The notes beneath the pieces were generated by a model. That model was given only the letters and a program-made list of their open reading frames with translations, was not told the DNA's origin and did no database searches. Shown one piece after another: positions 45,711 to 53,725 of a stretch of DNA of 64,000 nt. The stretch comes from Hoeflea sp. (lineage in GTDB: Bacteria; Pseudomonadota; Alphaproteobacteria; Rhizobiales; Rhizobiaceae). Location: contig NZ_NVXQ01000025.1 of NCBI RefSeq assembly GCF_002733955.1, forward strand, positions 79,599 through 143,598, given 5' to 3'. A program made the position numbers and the translations under genes. The first letter of the stretch is position 1. Every line of letters begins with the position of its first letter.

Positions 45711-46502
45711 TTAACCGCGTGCGACCAGCGCCATGGCGCGGATCGGACTGCCCGTGCCCTTGACGATTTTCAGCGGCGCCGCGATCAGGATCGCGCCCTT
45801 GGGCGGCAGCTTGTCGAGATTGGCAAGCGAGGCGAGACCGTATTTGTTGGCCGCGTGCAGCAGATTGTGCGCCGGGTAGGGCGGCTCCATGCCGCCGGCC
45901 TGGCCGGCGTCGGTGCCGATGCACTGGTTGCCCCAGCCGATCACGCCTTTGGACAGGATGTACTCGATGCAATCGACGGTCGGTCCGGGCGAGTGCGGGC
46001 CGGTTTCGTCGGCATTGAGGTAGGCCGCCTCGTCACCGGCGCGGGAATCCCAGTCGGAGCGCATGACGACCCACTCGCCGGCCTTGATTTCGCCGTGCTC
46101 GGCCTCCCATTCCTTGACGCGGGCTGCATCGAGCAGGAAGTCGGGGTTTTCAGCGACTTCAGCGGAGCAGTCGATCACATTGACCGGAGCGACAAAATTC
46201 TGCGGCGGAATGGAATCGGTGTAGCCATCGGCATAGTCCTTGCCGGTGATCCAGTGATGCGGCGCGTCGAAGTGGGTGCCGGAATGCTCGCCGAGCTTGA
46301 GCCAGTTCCAGGCAAAGAAGGGACCGTCACTGTCATATTCGGAGATCTTGTGGATCTCGATCTTGGGTGTGTTCTTGGCGAAATCCTCGGGCAATTGAAG
46401 CAGTGGCGTGTCGGGCCCCAGCGAACCGGAGAGGTCGACCACCTCGACTTTTCCCTCAATCAGCATTCCGGCAAGATTGCCGAGCGTTTCTGCAGCGTTC
46501 AT
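45711..46502 (-). CDS. Cyclase-family metal hydrolase, isatin hydrolase-like
   Basis: This 263-residue enzyme has the metal-binding motif HSGTHFDAP, with His73, His77 and Asp79. The family contains kynurenine formamidase (KynB, about 210 residues) and isatin hydrolase (about 260 residues). The length, the motif numbering and Ser225 agree with what I remember of the Labrenzia isatin hydrolase structure, so hydrolysis of isatin to isatinate is my first choice. N-formylkynurenine hydrolysis remains a serious alternative because kynA and kynU are in the same window. First gene of the minus-strand operon. Confidence 0.85.
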   Translation of the reverse strand: MNAAETLGNLAGMLIEGKVEVVDLSGSLGPDTPLLQLPEDFAKNTPKIEIHKISEYDSDGPFFAWNWLKLGEHSGTHFDAPHHWITGKDYADGYTDSIPPQNFVAPVNVIDCSAEVAENPDFLLDAARVKEWEAEHGEIKAGEWVVMRSDWDSRAGDEAAYLNADETGPHSPGPTVDCIEYILSKGVIGWGNQCIGTDAGQAGGMEPPYPAHNLLHAANKYGLASLANLDKLPPKGAILIAAPLKIVKGTGSPIRAMALVARG

Positions 46503-46652
46503 GTGTGACTCTCCCCTGACAGGCGTTTTTTGGCTTCAGTTGCCTCCGGTCGATGATCAGCGCGAAAGGCGATCTTTGCGACTGCAACAAATAGATGCTA
46601 GACAGAATAATATGCATTTGCAATTATAAATCTCGAATGGGGATCGGGCGCA
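46503..46652. promoter_or_regulatory. Divergent promoter with operator-like dyad
   Basis: This 150-nt gap separates the two divergent indole-related operons. The part from about 46588 to 46632 is very AT-rich against a GC-rich background. It contains ATAAT and ATTAT arms 11 nt apart (46607-46627) enclosing TGCATTTGCA. Such AT-rich dyads are typical MarR targets, and one of the two MarR proteins in the window is the likely binder. TTATAA at 46624 could be a -10 for the plus strand. Confidence 0.45.
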
Positions 46653-48227
46653 GTGCAAAACGAATTTGATGCGATCATTGTTGGTTCCGGTGTGAACAGT
46701 CTCGCCTGCGCCGTCCATCTGGGCGCAAAGGGCTGGCGGGTTGCCGTTTACGAGCAGGCCGGGACTGCCGGAGGCGCCGTCAAGACGCTGGAATTGACCG
46801 AGCCGGGCTTCCGTCATGACTGGGCGGCGATGAACCTGAGCATGTTTGCCGGATCCGGATTTTTCAAGGAACACGCAGAGGCACTGACTGCGCAGGGACT
46901 TGAGTTTGTTCCGGCTTCCCATTGTTTTGCCAGTGTTTTCGACGACGGCAAATGGTTTGGCGTGAGCACCGGCGAAGGCGAGACACGGGCGCGTATTGCA
47001 GCGTTTTCCGAGGCCGACGCGATGGCCTGGGACCGCTTGTGTCAGGAATTCCCCGAAACGGCAGAGCATGTCTTTGGCCTCATGGGCAGTCCCATGCAAA
47101 CGCATGTACTTTTGAAATTGCTGGCTAAGGTTCTGTACAAGAAAGGTGTCTCCTGGACTGCCGGCCTGATGCGCCTGCTGATCTCGTCGCCGCGCAGTTT
47201 CCTGTCGGAAACCTTTGAATCGGATCATGTTCGCGCCACGCTCGCGGCCTGGGGGATGCATCTTGATTTCGCGCCGGATCTGGGTGGCGGTGCGGTGTTT
47301 CCCTATCTCGAGGCGATGACCAACCAGAATTTCGGGATGGTCATCGGCAAAGGCGGCGCGGATACAGTGACACGGGCGCTGGTGGCACAGATAGAAACCT
47401 CGGGCGGCGAGGTTCATTGCGGCAAGAAGGTCACGCGGGTGATCCGCGAAGGCGCCAGGGCCACAGGTGTCGAGCTTGCAGATGGCACAAGAGTGAGTGC
47501 AGCCAAGGCGGTGATTGCCAATGTCGCGCCGCAGGGGATGATGAAGCTGCTCGAAGGCGGCTCGGGCAATAGCGGCTTTGACGCAAAGATGACGAAGTTC
47601 GTCCATGCACCGGGCACGATGATGATTCACCTGGCGCTTGACGGCTTGCCGGATTGGAGTGCGAGCGAAGAGCTCAAGTCGTTCGCCTATGTGCATATAG
47701 CGCCGTCGCTGGACCAGATGGCCCGCACCTACCAGCAGGCAATGGCCGGGCTTTTGCCGGACGAACCAGTGCTGGTGGTCGGGCAGCCGACCGCAATCGA
47801 TCCGAGCCGGGCGCCGGAGGGCAAGCATGTGCTCTGGGTTCAGGTGCGCATGGTGCCGGGCGAGATCCGCGGCGATGCAGCCGGCAAGATCGGGGAGACC
47901 GACTGGGCCGAGGTCAAGGAGATCTATGCCGAGCGGGCGCTCGATATCATCGAGAAGCATGCGCCGGGGCTCAGAGCCAAGATCATCAGCCGGGCCGTCG
48001 TTTCGCCGCTTGATCTTGAAGCCGACAATCCGAACCTTGTTGGTGGCGACCAGGTTGCCGGCAGTCATCACCTTTCACAGAATTTCCTGTTCCGTCCGGC
48101 CTTTGGCCACGCCACTGGAAAGACCCCCGTCGACGGTTTGCATCTCACCGGAGCCAGTGTCTGGCCCGGCGCGGGCACCGGAGCGGGTGCAGGCTACATG
48201 CTCGCCCGGAAACTGGGCGGGAAATGA
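46653..48227 (+). CDS. PYROXD2-like FAD oxidoreductase (phytoene-desaturase fold), copy 2
   Basis: This 524-residue flavoprotein has AIIVGSGVNSLACAVHLGAK at the N terminus and a C-terminal FAD segment HLTGASVWPGAGTGAGAGYM. It is the same family and size as the protein encoded at 44106-45683, with matching blocks such as GQPTAIDPSRAPEGKHVLW against GQPHRLDPSRCPDGKSILW. It starts with GTG. It leads the plus-strand transporter operon, so it probably acts on the imported compound. The reaction is unknown. Confidence 0.87.
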   Translation: MQNEFDAIIVGSGVNSLACAVHLGAKGWRVAVYEQAGTAGGAVKTLELTEPGFRHDWAAMNLSMFAGSGFFKEHAEALTAQGLEFVPASHCFASVFDDGKWFGVSTGEGETRARIAAFSEADAMAWDRLCQEFPETAEHVFGLMGSPMQTHVLLKLLAKVLYKKGVSWTAGLMRLLISSPRSFLSETFESDHVRATLAAWGMHLDFAPDLGGGAVFPYLEAMTNQNFGMVIGKGGADTVTRALVAQIETSGGEVHCGKKVTRVIREGARATGVELADGTRVSAAKAVIANVAPQGMMKLLEGGSGNSGFDAKMTKFVHAPGTMMIHLALDGLPDWSASEELKSFAYVHIAPSLDQMARTYQQAMAGLLPDEPVLVVGQPTAIDPSRAPEGKHVLWVQVRMVPGEIRGDAAGKIGETDWAEVKEIYAERALDIIEKHAPGLRAKIISRAVVSPLDLEADNPNLVGGDQVAGSHHLSQNFLFRPAFGHATGKTPVDGLHLTGASVWPGAGTGAGAGYMLARKLGGK

Positions 48228-48254
48228 ACACCCAATAAAAACAGGGAGAACAGC

Positions 48255-49787
48255 ATGAAACAGATTTCGCGTCGCACGGTGCTCAAGGGCACGGCCGCGG
48301 CAGTGGCGATCACCGCCTTTGCCGGACCGTCTTTTGCCCAGGGCATCGATGAGCTTGTCATTGCCTATAATGTGAACTTGCCGTCCTGGGATCCGACCGT
48401 CGGCCCGTCGGCGGTCAACCCGACCATCCAGGGGATCTACCAGTCGGTGTTCGACCAGTTCATCCTGCAGAAACCCGATCTTTCACCCGCACCCGGCCTG
48501 TTGACCGATTGGGGCTGGAACGAGGACAAGACCAAGATCATGATGACGGTGCGCGAAGGCGTGACCTGGCACGACGGTTCGCCATTTACCGCCGAAGACG
48601 TGGCCTGGTCGCTGCAGCGCGCAGCTGACGAGACCACCGGCAACCCGATCCAGTTCGTCTGGTCGACGCTGGCCAACATCAAGGCCGAAGGCAACACAGT
48701 CACGGCTGACGTCGCCCGCTTCGAGCCGACGATCTTCAAGTGGATGTACTTTCTCACCGGCTACGTGCTGCCCAAGGCTTACTATGAAAAGGTCGGCGCG
48801 GAAGGTTTTGAGGCTGCTCCGATCGGCACCGGCCCCTACATGGTCGAAAAATTCGAGCGCAACGCATTTGTGCGGCTGAAGGCCAATCCGAACTACTGGG
48901 GCGGCAAGCCTGACTTTGAAACCGTGACCATCAAGTTCGTCACCGACGCCGCGTCGCGCGTGGCCGAGATCGAATCGGGCAATGCGCATGTGACGCTGGA
49001 AATGCCCTATGAGGAGTATGACCGTCTCAAGGGCGGTAACGGCATCGTCGGCACCGATGCGCCGATTTCCGATATCGGCATGATCTTCCTCAACGACATC
49101 GAAGCAATGCTGGATCCGAATGTGCGCATGGCAGCGGCCATGTCGATCGACAAGCAGTTGATCATCGATCGGCTGCTGTCGGGTTACGGTGTTGCCATCG
49201 ACACGCTGCAGACGCCGGAATACATCGCGTTCGATGACTCGATCAAGGTTCCCTACGATCCCGAGAAGGCCAAGGAACTGCTGGCGGCTTCGGGCTTCTC
49301 GCCGGAAAATCCGGTGAAGTTCAAGATCCAGACGACGCGCGGCTTCAAGCCGAAGGATTACGAGATCATCCAGGCCATCGTCGGTCTGTGGCGCAAGGTG
49401 GGCATCGAGGCCGAGATCGAGGTCTACGAGATCGCCAAGCACTACGAGCTGCGTGCGGCCGACCAGCTGGCGCCAGCAGCGTTCTACAACTGGGGCAACT
49501 CGGTGGGTGATCCGACGACCTCAACCGGCTTTGCCATGTTTGGCCCGACACCGCACTCGGTGTGGGATGGTCAGGATCTCATCGACATGATCGGTCCGCT
49601 CTGGGGCGAGGCTGACGAGGACAAGCGGATCGAAGGCTGGAAGGCGGTCGACAAGTACATTGCCGACAATGCGCTGGTGATCCCGCTGCTGCAGTATGTG
49701 CAGCCGATCCTGCATGCGGATGGCGTCGAAGTGACGCCGCATGCTTCGGGCGCTTTGCTTCCGCATCTGATGAAGCGGGCGTCTTAA
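48255..49787 (+). CDS. ABC transporter substrate-binding protein, family 5
   Basis: This 510-residue extracytoplasmic receptor has a twin-arginine-like leader (SRRTVLKGTAAAVAITAFAG, cleavage near SFAQ). The family landmark VREGVTWHDGSPFTAEDVAW is present. It stands 27 nt after the FAD oxidoreductase gene and is followed by two permeases and two ATPases, a complete peptide-type importer. The gene neighbourhood suggests an aromatic or indolic ligand, possibly an amino-acid conjugate; this is inference. Confidence 0.92.
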   Translation: MKQISRRTVLKGTAAAVAITAFAGPSFAQGIDELVIAYNVNLPSWDPTVGPSAVNPTIQGIYQSVFDQFILQKPDLSPAPGLLTDWGWNEDKTKIMMTVREGVTWHDGSPFTAEDVAWSLQRAADETTGNPIQFVWSTLANIKAEGNTVTADVARFEPTIFKWMYFLTGYVLPKAYYEKVGAEGFEAAPIGTGPYMVEKFERNAFVRLKANPNYWGGKPDFETVTIKFVTDAASRVAEIESGNAHVTLEMPYEEYDRLKGGNGIVGTDAPISDIGMIFLNDIEAMLDPNVRMAAAMSIDKQLIIDRLLSGYGVAIDTLQTPEYIAFDDSIKVPYDPEKAKELLAASGFSPENPVKFKIQTTRGFKPKDYEIIQAIVGLWRKVGIEAEIEVYEIAKHYELRAADQLAPAAFYNWGNSVGDPTTSTGFAMFGPTPHSVWDGQDLIDMIGPLWGEADEDKRIEGWKAVDKYIADNALVIPLLQYVQPILHADGVEVTPHASGALLPHLMKRAS

Positions 49788-49849
49788 GTCGCAATCGCAT
49801 ACACGGGCCGCTGCCTTTGGGCGGCGGCCCCATTTGCAGGACATTTACC

Positions 49850-50860
49850 TTGAAATTGTTGCGCGCAATCCTTGTTCGCCTTGCGACCATGTCGGTCACC
49901 TTGATCGGGGCGGCGGTGGTGGTGTTTTTCGTCATCCGCGTCGTGCCGGGCAATCCCATCGCCATGATGCTGCCGCCGGGTGCATCGGAAGAAGACATTG
50001 CGCGGCTGACCGCGCATTACGGTCTCGACAAGACCATTTTTCAACAGTTCGGCATCTGGCTGAGCGGGGTTTTCCAAGGCGATTTCGGCACCTCGATCTC
50101 GCTGCGCCAGCCGGTTATGCCGTTGGTGCTCGGACGCTTGCCGGCCACCCTCGAACTGGCGATCTTCGCGCTGGTAATTGCCGTGGTAATCGGCGGTGCG
50201 CTGGCGCTGACCGGGGTGCGGCACCGCGAGACCCGCACCGAGACCGCGGTCGACGTCGCCAATGGCGTCGGGCTCTCGATCCCGGACTTTCTCTGGGCGC
50301 TGATCCTGATCGTTTTGTTCGGGGTGCTGATGCCGATCTTCCATATCTCGGGCCGGATCTCGCCGTCGCTGGATCTTCCGTTCGTCACGCAATTCTATGT
50401 CTTCGAGAGCCTGTTCCGGCTGCGGTTTGATCTGTGGTGGGACCTGCTCAAGCACATGTTCATGCCGGCCTTGGCGCTGGCAATCCCGCTGGCGGCTATT
50501 ATCAGCCAGCTGCTCAAGCAGTCGCTCAAGGAAACCATGCATCTTGATTATGTGACGCTGTCGCGGACCAAGGGCTACAGCGAGAACCACGTGATCCTGT
50601 CCGAGGCGCTGCCCAACGCGGTGCTGCCGACGCTGACGCTGATCGGGGTGCAGTTCACCTTCCTGATCGGCGGCACGGTGATCATCGAACGGCTGTTCTC
50701 CTATGAGGGGCTTGGCAACATGGCAATCGACGCCGTGATCAACCGCGACCTGCCGCTGATCCAGGGCATCGTCATCGTTTTCGCGCTTTTGTTCACCATC
50801 ATCAATCTGGTTGTCGACATGACCTATGCGCTGCTTAATCCGAGGTTGCGTCATGCTTGA
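49850..50860 (+). CDS. Peptide-type ABC transporter permease (DppB-like)
   Basis: This 336-residue permease starts with KLLRAILVRLATMSVTLIGA, a DppB-type first helix, and has an EAA-like loop LSRTKGYSENHVILSEALPN. A TTG at 49850 with AGGA 8 nt upstream is the likely start; an ATG further up at 49817 lacks support. The permease of the other transporter in this window (35396) also seems to use TTG. It overlaps the next permease by 8 nt. Confidence 0.9.
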   Translation: MKLLRAILVRLATMSVTLIGAAVVVFFVIRVVPGNPIAMMLPPGASEEDIARLTAHYGLDKTIFQQFGIWLSGVFQGDFGTSISLRQPVMPLVLGRLPATLELAIFALVIAVVIGGALALTGVRHRETRTETAVDVANGVGLSIPDFLWALILIVLFGVLMPIFHISGRISPSLDLPFVTQFYVFESLFRLRFDLWWDLLKHMFMPALALAIPLAAIISQLLKQSLKETMHLDYVTLSRTKGYSENHVILSEALPNAVLPTLTLIGVQFTFLIGGTVIIERLFSYEGLGNMAIDAVINRDLPLIQGIVIVFALLFTIINLVVDMTYALLNPRLRHA

Positions 50861-51704
50861 TGGCCGCGGTTCAATCAAACGCAGGCTTGGCGCCCGGCTC
50901 TGGCTGTCGGGCACCTGGCTTGGCATCATGGCGCTCTTGGCGCTGTTCGCCCCGTTGATCAGCCCGCATGACCCGCTGGCGCAGGACCTGTTTGCAGGGC
51001 GTCTGCCGCCATTCTGGCTGAGCGGGTCGGATCCGGCCTATCTGCTGGGCACTGACAGTCTTGGCCGCGATGTGCTGTCGCGGCTGATCCACGGCGCGCA
51101 GATCGCGTTTTCGGTGGCGCTCGTTGCGGGGCTGGCGACGGCCCTTGTCGGGTCGCTGCTCGGTTTGCTGGCCGGTTACATGCGCGGCTGGATCGACATC
51201 GTGATCTCTCGGTTGGTCGACATCTGGATGGCGTTTCCGCCTGTGTTGTTTGCAATCCTGCTGATTGCGGTGCTTGGCACCGGGCTGACCTCGATCATCA
51301 TTGCCATCGTGGTCATCGACTGGACCCGGTTCTGCCGCGTGGTGCGGGCGGAAGCCATGAACCAGTCGGCGATGGATTATGTCTCGAGTGCGGTTGTCGC
51401 CGGGCGTCCGCGGCGCGATATCCTGTGGCGGGAGATCCTGCCCAATGTGTTGCCGACCATCGTCGCACTGCTGACGCTGGAGATGGGCATTGCCGTGATC
51501 GTCGAGGCGATCTTGTCCTTCGTCAATCTGTCGATTTCCACCGATGCGCCGACCTGGGGCGGCATGATTGCCGAGGGCCGCACCTCGATCCACCAGGCCT
51601 GGTGGGTGCTGGCGTTCCCGCTCGCTGTTCTGTTCCTGACCGTCCTGTCCTTCAGCCAGTTCGGCGAAGGTCTCAAGGACCGCTTTGATCCGGTGCTGCG
51701 ATGA
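50853..51704 (+). CDS. Peptide-type ABC transporter permease (DppC-like)
   Basis: This 283-residue permease has the OppC/DppC landmark LLGTDSLGRDVLSRLIHGAQ and the coupling loop SAVVAGRPRRDILWREILPN. Five to six helices are visible. The ATG at 50853 overlaps the preceding stop, and its own stop overlaps the ATPase start (ATGA). Confidence 0.93.
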   Translation: MLDGRGSIKRRLGARLWLSGTWLGIMALLALFAPLISPHDPLAQDLFAGRLPPFWLSGSDPAYLLGTDSLGRDVLSRLIHGAQIAFSVALVAGLATALVGSLLGLLAGYMRGWIDIVISRLVDIWMAFPPVLFAILLIAVLGTGLTSIIIAIVVIDWTRFCRVVRAEAMNQSAMDYVSSAVVAGRPRRDILWREILPNVLPTIVALLTLEMGIAVIVEAILSFVNLSISTDAPTWGGMIAEGRTSIHQAWWVLAFPLAVLFLTVLSFSQFGEGLKDRFDPVLR

Positions 51705-52579
51705 GTGCGTTCCTGACTGTCCACAATTTGTCGGCTGTGCTGCACGGCTTTGATCAACGTGTGCTGCGCTCGGTGTCGTTTTCCATCGATACCGGCGAGG
51801 TGCTGGGACTGGTCGGTGAAAGCGGTGCCGGCAAGAGCATGATCGGCAAGGCCATTTTGGGCATTCTGCCTTCGGCGATCTCGATCATCGAAGGTGAGAT
51901 CCTGCTCGACGGGCAGGATCTGCAGAAGATGAAGCCTGCAGACCGGCGTCGGCTGATTGGAGCGACGGCAGCGCTGATCCCGCAGGATCCGCTGACCGCG
52001 CTCAACCCGTCGCGGCGGATCGAGCCGCAGATCACCAACCGCCTGGTCGATATTCTCGGCTGGATCAAATCGGACGCGCGTGTGCGGGCGATGGAACTCC
52101 TCAACGAAGTGCATATCGACAACCCCGAACGGGTGATGGCGAGCTATCCGCATGAACTCTCGGGCGGCATGCGCCAGCGCGTGCTGATCGCCTCGGCCTT
52201 CGCGGCCAATCCAAAGCTGGTGATCGCCGACGAACCGACGACGGCGCTCGACGTGACCGTGCAGAAGCAGATCCTGCGGCTGATCCGGGAGCTGCAGGCG
52301 CGGCATTCCACGGCCATGGTGTTTGTTACCCATGATCTGGGCGTGGTCTCGAAAGTCTGCCAGCGGCTGTCGGTGCTTTACGGTGGCAAGATCATCGAAA
52401 ATTCCAGCGTGCCGGACTTCTTCCAAGGCCCGAAACATGCCTATTCGCGGGCGCTGCTGGCGGCGACACCGAAATACACCGATCCCGACGCATCGCTGTT
52501 GCCGGTTGACGAGGCGGTGATCGAGGCGGTTGCCGCCGAGGTTCTGGCCGCCGACAAGGAGTGGCGTCATGGCGCATGA
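51701..52579 (+). CDS. Peptide-type ABC transporter ATP-binding protein (DppD-like)
   Basis: This 292-residue ATPase has Walker [10 protein letters not shown], signature LSGGMRQRVLIASAF and Walker [13 protein letters not shown]. The DppD-type C-terminal extension begins at FFQGPKHAYSRALLAATP. It overlaps the second ATPase by 11 nt. Unlike the transporter at 32857-36376, the two ATPases here are separate proteins. Confidence 0.93.
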   Translation: MSAFLTVHNLSAVLHGFDQRVLRSVSFSIDTGEVLGLVGESGAGKSMIGKAILGILPSAISIIEGEILLDGQDLQKMKPADRRRLIGATAALIPQDPLTALNPSRRIEPQITNRLVDILGWIKSDARVRAMELLNEVHIDNPERVMASYPHELSGGMRQRVLIASAFAANPKLVIADEPTTALDVTVQKQILRLIRELQARHSTAMVFVTHDLGVVSKVCQRLSVLYGGKIIENSSVPDFFQGPKHAYSRALLAATPKYTDPDASLLPVDEAVIEAVAAEVLAADKEWRHGA

Positions 52580-53408
52580 AACCGTAGCTGAAGAGATGAG
52601 CACTGAGCGAGATGTGCTGTTCTCGGCCAAGGGGCTGGAAGTCGCATTTCCGGACATGGCGGCGAAGCCGGTCTTTGGTCGGGCACCGATGGTCCGCATT
52701 CTCAACGGCATCGATCTCGAAATCACCCGCGGATCGGTGCTCGGCATCGTCGGCGGTTCGGGGTCGGGCAAGTCGACACTGGGGAGGGCGCTGCTTCGGC
52801 TGGTCGAGCCGACAGCCGGAACCATCCTGTTTGATGGCCAGGATATCACCCACCTCAATGAGGATGCGCTGCGTCCGATCCGGCGGCAGATGCAGATGAT
52901 CTTCCAGGACCCGATGTCGTCGCTCAATCCGCGCCGTCGAGTCGGGGCGATCATTGCCGATCCGATGCAGATGCATGGTTTCGACTCTATCAGCATGCGC
53001 GTCGATGAGGCGCTCGACCATGTCGGCCTGCCGCGCAGTTTCCGCAGCCGCTACCCGCATGAGCTTTCAGGTGGACAGCGACAGCGTGTCGGGATCGCGC
53101 GGGCCATCGCGCTGAAACCCGAGTTCATTCTGGCTGACGAAATCGTCTCGGGTCTTGACGTATCCTCGCAGGCACAGGTGCTCAATGTGTTGGCGAACCT
53201 GGTCAAGGACCTCGGTCTGACCCTGGCTTTCATCAGCCACGACCTGTCAGTGATCCGGCGATTGTGCGACAGGGTGATGGTGCTTCAGCGAGGCGATATC
53301 GTCGAATATGGCGAGGCGAACGCCGTGTTTGCAGCGCCGCAGGCGGCGTATACACGCGAATTGCTCGATGCCATCCCGTTGCCCGATCCACAGCAGGCAG
53401 GCTGGTAG
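52569..53408 (+). CDS. Peptide-type ABC transporter ATP-binding protein (DppF-like)
   Basis: This 279-residue ATPase has Walker A GGSGSGKST, signature LSGGQRQRVGIARAI and Walker B FILADEIVSGLD. The usual Pro after DE is replaced by Ile, a variation seen in some DppF/OppF proteins. The ATG at 52569 has AAGGAG upstream. Last gene of the transporter operon. Confidence 0.92.
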   Translation: MAHETVAEEMSTERDVLFSAKGLEVAFPDMAAKPVFGRAPMVRILNGIDLEITRGSVLGIVGGSGSGKSTLGRALLRLVEPTAGTILFDGQDITHLNEDALRPIRRQMQMIFQDPMSSLNPRRRVGAIIADPMQMHGFDSISMRVDEALDHVGLPRSFRSRYPHELSGGQRQRVGIARAIALKPEFILADEIVSGLDVSSQAQVLNVLANLVKDLGLTLAFISHDLSVIRRLCDRVMVLQRGDIVEYGEANAVFAAPQAAYTRELLDAIPLPDPQQAGW

Positions 53409-53725
53409 ATATTCCTCCGTCGTGAGGGGAGGTGTGCCGGTTGCGAGCGGCGTCAGTTTCCGGCGATGCCAGGGCGCGATGCTGCGTTGCTCACCGGGTC
53501 CTAGGACCATCAGACTGGCTGCCGACGATCTGGTCTTGCCCCGGCTGGCAAGAGCGCCAGATAGGTAAAATGGCGCCGGAACCGCAGATTTCTGGCGCTT
53601 GGACATGCCTCGTGAGATATTCACAGGCGTTCCGCGAGTTTCTCGAGACGTAAAAATTTTATGCTTGAAATATATTCGTTCGAGCGTAGGATCATCGTAT
53701 CGAAATCAGCCTGGAGGTTCGGGAA
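53409..53725. other. Intergenic region before the 2-aminobenzoyl-CoA operon
   Basis: This 317-nt gap has no gene. It contains a 12-bp palindrome GGTCCTAGGACC at 53497-53508 of unknown meaning, then an AT-rich promoter region from about 53650 described separately. No convincing terminator for the preceding transporter operon is seen, so some read-through is possible. Confidence 0.5.
53663..53692 (+). promoter_or_regulatory. Promoter with overlapping dyad before the 2-aminobenzoyl-CoA operon
   Basis: TTGAAA (53665-53670) and TAGGAT (53687-53692) are 16 bp apart and form a good sigma-70-type promoter 34 nt before the first start codon. GCTTGA and TCGAGC, complementary at five of six positions with an 11-nt spacer (53663-53685), overlap the -35 and spacer. 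This is where a repressor would act; the MarR gene at 56781 in the same operon is the obvious candidate. Confidence 0.55.

Noticed and set aside
46557..48071. 504-codon minus-strand frame opposite the second PYROXD2-like gene
   Set aside because: It is a shadow of a clear FAD oxidoreductase and shows no domain.
44106..48227. Carotenoid biosynthesis (phytoene desaturase) for the two flavoproteins
   Set aside because: No crtB, crtE or other carotenoid gene is near; the sequences fit the PYROXD2 branch.
53497..53508. 12-bp palindrome GGTCCTAGGACC
   Set aside because: It is short, far from the promoter and lacks a partner site; chance is likely.
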